From a virus, in IMG/VR virus record IMGVR_UViG_3300030098_004404, positions 1-50,590 of that record: 50,590 nt of DNA; one strand, 5' to 3'. Both the position numbers and the translations under genes were made by a program. Numbering within the stretch: the stretch's first letter is position 1; the number at the start of each line of letters is the position of its first letter. Below are positions 4,995-11,031 of this stretch, piece by piece. The notes beneath the pieces are model-generated. The model worked only from the letters and a program-made list of their open reading frames with translations. It was not told the origin of the DNA and did no database searches.

Positions 4995-5066
4995 TAAAAA
5001 AACAGGAAATTATTTTGCCGGGCAGGGCCAGCCTTCGTAAGTCCTTACTGTCAAACGACTTACGTA
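4995..5066 (-). repeat. Hairpin repeat element, copy A (possible terminator)
   Basis: CGTAAGTC (5036-5043) and GACTTACG (5057-5064) form an eight-base stem with a 13-base loop, the same geometry as copy B. On the minus strand a GC-rich tract (5017-5032) and a T-run (4997-5002) follow. It starts five bases after the stop of 5072-5296. Confidence 0.6.
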
Positions 5067-5071
5067 AAAGT

Positions 5072-5296
5072 TTACTCGTTAGCTGTACCGTACCGCTCGA
5101 AGTATGCGGCCATTGCATCCATCTTAGACTGTGGTACTTCCGCCACACTGATAACCTCACAGCTATCATAGTAATCGTTAAAGCGAAACACTGTTTCGCC
5201 ACTATCGTTTTGCCGTAATTGGTCACGGCTAACACTGAGGAAAGTACAAGGGCGGCCATTACGTGGGTCGATTGCTTTAACGTCAAATCTTTTCAT
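5072..5296 (-). CDS. Small early protein, paralogue of 4231-4464, 74 aa
   Basis: Starts MKRFDVKAIDPRNGRPCTFL and ends with VPQSKMDAMAAYFERYGTAN, nearly identical in its last 22 residues to 4231-4464 while the N-terminal half has diverged. This points to a tandem duplication with a conserved C-terminal helix as the functional surface. AAAGGTAATAATA precedes ATG 5296. Single-gene unit under P14, followed by repeat copy A. Function unknown. Confidence 0.8.
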   Translation of the reverse strand: MKRFDVKAIDPRNGRPCTFLSVSRDQLRQNDSGETVFRFNDYYDSCEVISVAEVPQSKMDAMAAYFERYGTANE

Positions 5297-5327
5297 TATT
5301 ATTACCTTTGTTGTTTGTTATGTCTTA

Positions 5328-5356
5328 AGTATATTATATATATCGGCTGTTGTCAA
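5328..5356 (-). promoter_or_regulatory. Early promoter P14 (sigma-70 type)
   Basis: Minus-strand TTGACA (5351-5356), 17-base spacer with GCCGATATATAT, TATACT (5328-5333). Drives 5072-5296. Confidence 0.8.
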
Positions 5357-5375
5357 GAACAATCTTTAATTATTT

Positions 5376-5441
5376 TTAATTATTCTCGAAATAAAAACAA
5401 CCAGCGATAAGGATGACAGCGTAGATAAAAGTAAAAAGCAT
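5376..5441 (-). CDS. Tiny membrane peptide, 21 aa
   Basis: MLFTFIYAVILIAGCFYFEN then N: one hydrophobic helix with a short acidic tail. GAG lies eight bases before the ATG. The cysteine at residue 15 follows LIAG, which resembles a lipobox, but a 14-residue signal would be short, so a plain membrane helix is more likely. First gene of the leftward block, under P15. Below normal gene-finder size; the support is the promoter, leader length and hydrophobicity. Confidence 0.45.
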   Translation of the reverse strand: MLFTFIYAVILIAGCFYFENN

Positions 5442-5479
5442 TTTAATTCTCGTTAGTGTTGTTAACTTGTTATGTCTCT

Positions 5480-5507
5480 ATTATACATAGATCGGCAGAA
5501 AAGTCAA
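5480..5507 (-). promoter_or_regulatory. Early promoter P15 (sigma-70 type)
   Basis: Minus-strand TTGACT (5502-5507), 16-base spacer with GCCGAT, TATAAT (5480-5485). The rightmost member of the family. Confidence 0.8.
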
Positions 5508-5563
5508 TACCCTTTAGCCAAAAAACCATAAAATTATCATCTTTTTTCTTACCCCCTAGTTAT

Positions 5564-5591
5564 TTGTTCAAAAACCCAGACGCGGTACAAT
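5564..5591 (+). promoter_or_regulatory. Possible rightward sigma-70 promoter
   Basis: TTGTTC (5564-5569), 16-base spacer, TACAAT (5586-5591). It could give host-polymerase transcription of the sigma factor gene before the phage factor is made. Weak match. Confidence 0.3.
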
Positions 5592-5697
5592 TTCCTTTTT
5601 GGGTGGGTGGTTTGAACGAAATTGACCAAAAATATTTATAAATGTCTTACCTAAACCGCACCGACTCGCTTATTATTGTGTCTTTTCGCGGCTAAAG

Positions 5698-5705
5698 TGT
5701 GTATA
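5698..5705 (+). promoter_or_regulatory. Putative late promoter motif L1
   Basis: TGTGTATA followed by CCCCGTATATAG, 40 bases before the ATG at 5746. Same motif as at 13007, 18382, 25737 and 44453. Confidence 0.5.
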
Positions 5706-5745
5706 CCCCGTATATAGCCACTATAATATGAAGGAGGAACAGAAA

Positions 5746-6000
5746 ATGCCTAATAAAGAACAAGAGAAACGCCTGAAGTCGCTTTTGAATACAAAGAGCA
5801 CCGGCACGCTGCAAGAGGAGATTGAAGCTCAGCTTGCCCAAAACATAGAGGATCCAATTATACCACCCGCATTTGATATGACCGCTAGTGTTGCTGGTAT
5901 CACAGAGGAAGAACAGGAAATGATAGATCTGGCCGAAATAAAGAAGCTAGACAGAACAGAGGAGCTTAGAAAACAGAATGAACATTCCAGAAGGCATTGA
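5746..6000 (+). CDS. Small charged protein before the sigma factor, 84 aa
   Basis: Starts MPNKEQEKRLKSLLNTKSTG. The start is set at 5746 because AGGAGG (5732-5737) lies eight bases before it; an ATG at 5728 precedes that site and is rejected. The protein is helical and acidic, with ITEEEQEMIDLAEIKKLDR near the C-terminus. It opens the rightward block and overlaps the sigma factor gene by 23 bases, so the two are translated together. It could be a partner of the sigma factor or a virion-assembly protein; no family recognised. Confidence 0.75.
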   Translation: MPNKEQEKRLKSLLNTKSTGTLQEEIEAQLAQNIEDPIIPPAFDMTASVAGITEEEQEMIDLAEIKKLDRTEELRKQNEHSRRH

Positions 6001-6499
6001 TGAGGAACATGCCGTAGAGGTAATCACGAAGATCGCCCGTAGACTGGCCCCTAAATACACCTTTGCCTCATACGAAGCAGAGGACATAGAACAAGAAGCT
6101 TTTTTGATAGGAATAGCAGGACTAGCTAAATATGATCAGAATCGTCCCCTAGAGAACTTCATGTACACCCATATAAATAATCGCTTGAAGACATTTAAAC
6201 GAGATAACTATTACAGATTAGATTATGGTACTGCTGCCCAGAAGATACAGGACAGAAAGAAGAATTTACTTGAGCCCATAGATATTGACTCGATATATGG
6301 AGTATACACCCACGAACAGTCCTCTAGTAATGCACAGATGCAGGAGACCCTAGACCTAATAGACAAAAAGCTCCCAGCACATCTACGTAGAGACTATTTA
6401 AAATTGCAATCAAACTCTCCTTTGCCTAAAGGCCGCAAGGCCATAGTGATAGAAACTATAGAAAAGATTATCAACGGAGACTATGATGAAGAAGGGTAG
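5978..6499 (+). CDS. Phage-encoded sigma-70 family factor (late sigma, gp55-like role)
   Basis: Residues 20-80 form a sigma-70 region 2: ASYEAEDIEQEAFLIGIAGL, then a YDQNRPLENFMYTHINNRL segment that matches the helix binding the -10 strand and core polymerase. At 173 aa it lacks a full sigma-70 architecture but resembles the compact late sigma factors of T4-type phages. The C-terminal part (LPAHLRRDYLKLQSNSPLPK) could be a reduced region 4. It likely directs host core polymerase to phage late promoters, for which TGTGTATA is the candidate. Family call is strong; the late role is inferred from position. Confidence 0.85.
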   Translation: MNIPEGIDEEHAVEVITKIARRLAPKYTFASYEAEDIEQEAFLIGIAGLAKYDQNRPLENFMYTHINNRLKTFKRDNYYRLDYGTAAQKIQDRKKNLLEPIDIDSIYGVYTHEQSSSNAQMQETLDLIDKKLPAHLRRDYLKLQSNSPLPKGRKAIVIETIEKIINGDYDEEG

Positions 6500-7280
6500 A
6501 TTATCTAAAGAGGATATGGCTTTTATCGAGGCGAACGCCGAGGTTCTTTCTCCAGAAGAGATAGCTGAGACTCTTGACAGGGATCCAAAAGGCATCCACG
6601 ACTGGATCTCTAGAAACATTGGTTTCTCAGCTAAACAAAAAAAGGAAGCTGCTGTAGCCAATGAACTCAAATCTAAACCTTACTATCGCGAATTGATTCA
6701 CCAATTTGCTGCTGAAGAATTGGAGATGTTTGAATTCCACTTCAAGAAGATGTGGAGTCAGTTTAAAGATGATGTATTTCATACAGAAGAAATGCAGATC
6801 ATCGACACGATCAAGCTTGAAATCCTAATGAACCGTATTCTCAAGAGCCAACAAGAGAACCAGACACAAATTGTCACTTATGAAACATTGGTGCGAGAAG
6901 AAAAGGCGGTGGATAAAGATCAACGAGACATGGACTATATCATCCAACTGGAGCGTCAGGTAGCTGTTCTCCGGGCCTCACTAGAGACTCTATCTAAAGA
7001 CTATAAAGATCTCCAAGCTCGCAAGGCGACGATGCTGAAGGATCTCAAGGGCACCAGAGAGCAACGAATCAAGGCAATCGAGGACAGCAAACAAACATTT
7101 GCCGCACTTGTAAAACAAATAGCGACCGATGAAGCGTTTCGCACGCAAATCGGGATCGACATGGAAAAGATGCGATTAGCTATGGAAAACGAGAAAGAAC
7201 GACTATCGGAATACCACACCTATGAAGACGGTGCTGTTGACCAGCCGTTCTTGACTCCGGAAACATTATCAGAGGAGTGA
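6486..7280 (+). CDS. Putative small terminase subunit (HTH plus coiled coil), about 264 aa
   Basis: Residues 1-45 look like a helix-turn-helix (LSPEEIAETLDRDPKGIHDW), followed by a long helical region (about 140-240) with coiled-coil character. DNA-binding N-terminus plus coiled-coil oligomerisation is the usual plan of small terminases, and the large subunit lies 4 kb downstream, but the separation and the lack of a diagnostic motif leave this tentative. Two adjacent ATGs occur (6483, 6486); GGAG at 6476-6479 fits 6486 better. It overlaps the sigma gene. A transcription regulator is the alternative. Confidence 0.6.
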   Translation: MKKGRLSKEDMAFIEANAEVLSPEEIAETLDRDPKGIHDWISRNIGFSAKQKKEAAVANELKSKPYYRELIHQFAAEELEMFEFHFKKMWSQFKDDVFHTEEMQIIDTIKLEILMNRILKSQQENQTQIVTYETLVREEKAVDKDQRDMDYIIQLERQVAVLRASLETLSKDYKDLQARKATMLKDLKGTREQRIKAIEDSKQTFAALVKQIATDEAFRTQIGIDMEKMRLAMENEKERLSEYHTYEDGAVDQPFLTPETLSEE

Positions 7281-7311
7281 AATACTTCTCTTTATTTAGG
7301 ACAAAAATAAA

Positions 7312-8082
7312 ATGAGAAAGACGATGAATTGGAAAGTTGGAACATTTTTTGAGGACCACATCGAGGAGTCCATAGAAAAATATAAGATTGGACAATCCAA
7401 GTTGAACGAAAAAGCCAAATCTATGGAGGGAATGATACAAGAGGGAGCCAGAAACCTATTGAATATACTGGCTGACTTTGATGGGTGTCGTTATATGCAG
7501 ATTGGAACATGGAAGGGTGCTTGTTTGTACTCCGCCCTTTACAAAAACAATGTTGAGTATGCTTTTGCTTGTGACAATTTCTCAGAGTTCGCTCTGCGTC
7601 AGGGTGGGAACGTAGTAGAAGATGGCGAAACGAAGGAGAGAATTAATTTAGACCTTGATGTTATGCTTAACTTGATGCAGCCAGACGAAGAAGGAGAAAC
7701 AGTTGAGTTTGAGTTTTATAATGGCGACTGTTTTGGTATACCTCTGGAGCAAATAAAGAAACCTATTAATATGTATTTTTACGATGGTGGACATAATCTT
7801 GGCGATCACTTCATGTCTTTATGCTACTACTATCCGGTTTTAGATGATGAGTTTATCTTTATCTGCGATGACTGGGGAGACGAAAAAGTGCGTGTGGGAA
7901 CTCGGGCCGCAATAGAGTATTGTAATTATCTAAGCCGAACCGAACATGTTTACGAAAATATGTTTATTTCCCACATGGTTAAGGATACGCTATTTGGCCA
8001 AACGCTTGCAGGCGGAAGAACAACATCACACCTATATACATTAGACAACAAAGGAATAACTAAGGAGAAGCTGGAAAAATGA
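7312..8082 (+). CDS. Class I SAM-dependent methyltransferase, 256 aa
   Basis: The SAM-binding motif I is seen as YMQIGTWKGACLYSALY (about residues 61-77). A later strand gives INMYFYDGGHNLGDHF and then EFIFICDDWGDEKVR, the pattern of the Methyltransf_24-type small-molecule or sugar methyltransferases. Length fits a single Rossmann domain with a short N-terminal helix region. AGGA precedes the ATG at 7312. It overlaps the dehydratase gene by four bases (ATGA), so a sugar or glycan substrate is the best inference. DNA methylation is unlikely because no DPPY or PC motif is present. Confidence 0.75.
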   Translation: MRKTMNWKVGTFFEDHIEESIEKYKIGQSKLNEKAKSMEGMIQEGARNLLNILADFDGCRYMQIGTWKGACLYSALYKNNVEYAFACDNFSEFALRQGGNVVEDGETKERINLDLDVMLNLMQPDEEGETVEFEFYNGDCFGIPLEQIKKPINMYFYDGGHNLGDHFMSLCYYYPVLDDEFIFICDDWGDEKVRVGTRAAIEYCNYLSRTEHVYENMFISHMVKDTLFGQTLAGGRTTSHLYTLDNKGITKEKLEK

Positions 8083-9260
8083 CAAAAGCAATCATTTTCG
8101 GAATAACAGGACAAGACGGAAGCTATTTAGCAGAACTCCTATTAGAAAAAGGATATGACGTAGTGGGCGTTACTCGTCGCGTCAGTGTAAGTACCCTGAA
8201 TAGAATTGAGCACATCCTGCCAAAAATAAACATAGTAGAGGGCGACATCACAGATGGATTTAATGTCTGCAAAATCATACAAGAGGAAAAACCTGACGAG
8301 GTATACAATCTTGCGGCTCAGTCTCATGTTGGAACTAGCTTTAAGCAACCTAGCCTAACTTGGGACATAACGGGTGCAGGCGTTCTAAATATACTTGAGG
8401 CAATAAGATATAGCTCTCGTAAAGACGATATTAGGTTTTATCAGGCTAGTAGTAGTGAGATGTTTGGCAAAAACTACAGCACCAGTGCAAATGTGTCTCT
8501 GGTAACAGATAAAAAGGGGCATGTTGTAGTAGACAACCCAACTGCCGAGGGCATATACGAATACAAAAAATACCAAGATGAAAACACACCATTTATTCCA
8601 CAGAGCCCTTATGCAATAGCCAAGCTAGCGGCCCATCACCTAGTTAGAAACTATCGAGAAGGGTATGGTATTCATGGAAGTTGCGGAATTTTGTTTAATC
8701 ACGAATCTGAAAGACGTGGAGAAAACTTCGTTACCAGAAAGATAACCAAGTGGCTGGGCGAGTTTGTGGCATGGAGAGAGAACAATAAGGGGTTTCTTGA
8801 TATTTCAAGCGACCCAGACAATATTTCCCTAAGAGACGATGATACTCTTCATGGGGGAATAGGAGAAGTTCTTACGTCTTTCCCCAAGCTTAGACTCGGC
8901 AACCTAGACGCCAGACGAGACTGGGGACACGCCGCAGACTACGTAGAGGCTATGTGGCTCATGTTACAGCAAGATGAGCCTGATGACTACGTGGTGGCCA
9001 CAGGAGAGACATATAGCGTTAGGGAGTTTCTGGATATAGCCTTTGGTCACATAGGCATAAGCGACTGGGATGATCATGTGGTTATAGATCCCAAGTTTTA
9101 TCGTGCTGCGGAGGTTGACTACCTGCTTGGCATTCCCACTAAGGCAGAAAACAAGCTTGGATGGGTTAGAAAGGTTTCATTTAAAGACTTAGCAACTAGA
9201 ATGGTAGATTACGATGTCAAAAAGGCGAGACTACAGCGATCCGGTTTACAAGCGGTTTAG
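8079..9260 (+). CDS. gmd: GDP-mannose 4,6-dehydratase, 393 aa
   Basis: An extended short-chain dehydrogenase: the NAD(P) motif GITGQDGSYL is at residues 8-17, SSSEMFG near 125-131, and the catalytic YxxxK at Tyr178/Lys182 in SPYAIAK. NHESERRGENFVTRKIT and LGNLDARRDWGHAADYVEAM are hallmark GMD sequences. It converts GDP-mannose to GDP-4-keto-6-deoxymannose, the precursor of GDP-fucose, GDP-rhamnose and GDP-perosamine. Two extra stretches relative to bacterial GMDs seem present, one near residues 135-165 and one of about 30 residues before LGNLDARRDW. A fucosyltransferase-like gene lies at 45523. Confidence 0.93.
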   Translation: MTKAIIFGITGQDGSYLAELLLEKGYDVVGVTRRVSVSTLNRIEHILPKINIVEGDITDGFNVCKIIQEEKPDEVYNLAAQSHVGTSFKQPSLTWDITGAGVLNILEAIRYSSRKDDIRFYQASSSEMFGKNYSTSANVSLVTDKKGHVVVDNPTAEGIYEYKKYQDENTPFIPQSPYAIAKLAAHHLVRNYREGYGIHGSCGILFNHESERRGENFVTRKITKWLGEFVAWRENNKGFLDISSDPDNISLRDDDTLHGGIGEVLTSFPKLRLGNLDARRDWGHAADYVEAMWLMLQQDEPDDYVVATGETYSVREFLDIAFGHIGISDWDDHVVIDPKFYRAAEVDYLLGIPTKAENKLGWVRKVSFKDLATRMVDYDVKKARLQRSGLQAV

Positions 9261-9489
9261 ATCTGCTGTACTAAAAAGGGATAACTTTACCTGTCAAATG
9301 TGTAATATAAAGGGCAAGCGGGTACGTCTTAATGTACACCACATAATGAAATGGAGTTCTGCGAGCACTTTGCGTTACGATGTAGACAACGGCATAACAC
9401 TCTGTAATAAGTGCCACAAAGAAGTAACAGGAAAAGAATCACATTATATAACATACTTCTCAGAAAAAGTAAGGAGAAACAAGAAATGA
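9214..9489 (+). CDS. HNH endonuclease, 91 aa
   Basis: CQMC (27-30), VHHIMKW with the catalytic histidine pair (42-43), DNG (58-60) and LCNKCH (63-68) give a complete small HNH domain with a structural zinc site. Such proteins are either free-standing homing endonucleases or packaging partners of HK97-type terminases. The gene starts inside the 3' end of gmd (47-base overlap) and its TGA overlaps the next ATG. Position well away from terL and beside the nuclease gene at 9875 leaves both roles open. Confidence 0.85.
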   Translation: MSKRRDYSDPVYKRFRSAVLKRDNFTCQMCNIKGKRVRLNVHHIMKWSSASTLRYDVDNGITLCNKCHKEVTGKESHYITYFSEKVRRNKK

Positions 9490-9875
9490 ATTTTTTCAAA
9501 AAAGATAAAGACGACTCTAGTGATAGCAGGTTCTCTAATTTTGATTCGGCCCCCAAGCCAGTCGGAAAAAGTGCATCTGACAAGCTAAAGGAAGACGTAG
9601 TGGCTGCGGTTGAGAGTATTAAACCGGGACAAAGACTTACTTTTCCTTTCGCGGGAAACACCGGGGACGAACAAGAGGCTATTGCTGCCGTATATACAAG
9701 AAGACTAGAGCTAGGCTTTGATTTAATTGTGGATAACGATGTGCCAGAGATCATTATTATTAGCACTAAAAAAGTGGCACCGGCTCCAGCACCAAAACCT
9801 GAGCCAAAAATAGAAGCCGAGGTAGAGCTAGACGTTGAGCCTGTAGAAGAAGAGGACGAGAGTACTGATCTGTAA
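9486..9875 (+). CDS. Hypothetical acidic protein, 129 aa
   Basis: Starts MNFFKKDKDDSSDSRF at 9486, chosen because AAGGAG lies nine bases upstream; an earlier ATG in frame at 9411 is inside the HNH gene. Residues 30-95 look like a compact alpha/beta domain (LKEDVVAAVESIKPGQRLTF, RRLELGFDLIVD). The tail is a proline/lysine then glutamate-rich linker (APAPAPKPEPK, EPVEEEDEST), typical of disordered tethers. Between two nuclease genes, sharing one base with the next. Function unknown. Confidence 0.75.
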   Translation: MNFFKKDKDDSSDSRFSNFDSAPKPVGKSASDKLKEDVVAAVESIKPGQRLTFPFAGNTGDEQEAIAAVYTRRLELGFDLIVDNDVPEIIIISTKKVAPAPAPKPEPKIEAEVELDVEPVEEEDESTDL

Positions 9876-10390
9876 TGAATAATTACACAGTAATAAAAGA
9901 CACACGAGAGCAGGACGGATGGTTTTTTTCTCCATATGACAAATGTGACGGAATGGAGGTTGGGACGCTGCATACCGGCGATTACACCTTAAAGGGATTT
10001 GAGGACGTAGTGTGCGTAGAGAGAAAGGCCTCTGCTTCCGAGATAGCCATGAACTTAGGGAGAAAGAAGAAGCCGTTTCAAGAGGAAATGGAAAGAATGA
10101 AAGACTTTCAGTTTTCTTTTCTTATTTGTGAGTTCGACATGGATGATGTTTTAAAATATCCAGAGGGATCTAGAGTCCCTCATAAGGCTAGATCAAAGGT
10201 TCGTGTGACAGGAAAGTACTTGTTAAAATGCCTGATGGAATTTCAAATATGGTACGACACTAAAATAATATTTTGTGGAGACAAGAAAAACTCGTTCTTA
10301 GTGTGCAACAGCATATTCAAAAGGCTTAATGAGCTGTTTCATACAGAGAACAAGGATAACGCATCAAATGTCAACGAATCGGCCTTCTAA
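9875..10390 (+). CDS. ERCC4-domain nuclease, 171 aa
   Basis: The XPF/ERCC4 nuclease signature is complete: IKDTREQ (7-13), HTGDYTL (33-39) and VCVERKAS (46-53), supplying the acidic metal ligands and the ERK motif. It is a minimal nuclease domain without the tandem helix-hairpin-helix of cellular XPF. Known relatives cut branched or flapped DNA, so a role in phage replication, recombination or trimming before packaging is likely. It starts one base into the previous stop (TAATG). Confidence 0.85.
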   Translation: MNNYTVIKDTREQDGWFFSPYDKCDGMEVGTLHTGDYTLKGFEDVVCVERKASASEIAMNLGRKKKPFQEEMERMKDFQFSFLICEFDMDDVLKYPEGSRVPHKARSKVRVTGKYLLKCLMEFQIWYDTKIIFCGDKKNSFLVCNSIFKRLNELFHTENKDNASNVNESAF

Positions 10391-10404
10391 CTATGGGGGT
10401 AAAA

Positions 10405-11031
10405 ATGAATAAGTATGATGACCGGATTAGTGATATTCATAGCTATGGACTAGATGTAAAGAACAGAGAAATCTTTCTACATAACAAAGAGTCGGATGAA
10501 AACCCCGGCGTAGACTACAGAATGTCTATAAATTTCTTGAAGAACATGCGTTTGCTAGAGCTACAGAGCAACGAGCCCATACTCATACATATGCATAGTA
10601 TTGGCGGAGAGTGGTACTCAGGCATGGCTATATATGATATCATAAAAGCCTGTAAATGTCCGACGACCATAATATCGTATGCTCAGGCTGAGTCAATGAG
10701 TAGCATAATACTTCAGGCCTCAGACAAAAGGGTATTGATGCCTAATTGCTTATTCATGTGTCACTACGGCTCTACAGACCTATCGGGAGATTATCTCAGT
10801 TCCCATAACTTTGCAGCAATAGATAAGGTTAACATGCAGGTTATGGTTGATATATATGCGGACAGGTGTGTTAAACGTGGTGCTTATTTCAAAGACAGAC
10901 AGGACTCTTTATCAAAAGTTAAGAGTTATATCAAAAGAAAGATGAAGGACGGAGACTGGTATTTAAATGCTGAAGACGCGGTCTACTATGGCTTCGCTGA
11001 TTCGGTATTTTCTAGATCGACTAAAATATGA
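10405..11031 (+). CDS. ClpP-like serine protease, 208 aa
   Basis: The ClpP/crotonase fold is visible: ILIHMHSIGGEWYSGMAIYD is the ClpP glycine-rich strand, Ser97 in AQAESMSS is the nucleophile and His120 in FMCHYGS the base. The start at 10405 is preferred to 10393 because GGGGGT lies between them. Its stop overlaps the terL start (ATGA). ClpP-like enzymes in phages are often head-maturation proteases, but this genome also has an S78/U35-like protease at 15250, so this one may instead act on host or other phage proteins. No Clp ATPase is visible in the window. Confidence 0.85.
   Translation: MNKYDDRISDIHSYGLDVKNREIFLHNKESDENPGVDYRMSINFLKNMRLLELQSNEPILIHMHSIGGEWYSGMAIYDIIKACKCPTTIISYAQAESMSSIILQASDKRVLMPNCLFMCHYGSTDLSGDYLSSHNFAAIDKVNMQVMVDIYADRCVKRGAYFKDRQDSLSKVKSYIKRKMKDGDWYLNAEDAVYYGFADSVFSRSTKI

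Larger units (their letters stand above)
5508..5745. other. Divergent intergenic region
   Basis: About 240 bases between the leftward early block and the rightward 41-kb block, with no gene I can support. It holds a possible rightward sigma-70 promoter (5564-5591), the TGTGTATA motif (5698-5705) and the ribosome site of 5746-6000. Confidence 0.6.

Noticed and set aside
5456-5641. A 61-codon plus-strand frame in the divergent region
   Set aside because: No ribosome site; it reads across promoter P15 and has no sensible composition.
5637-5643. T4-type late promoter (TATAAAT)
   Set aside because: One AT-rich match only, not repeated at the other late gene blocks, which share TGTGTATA instead.
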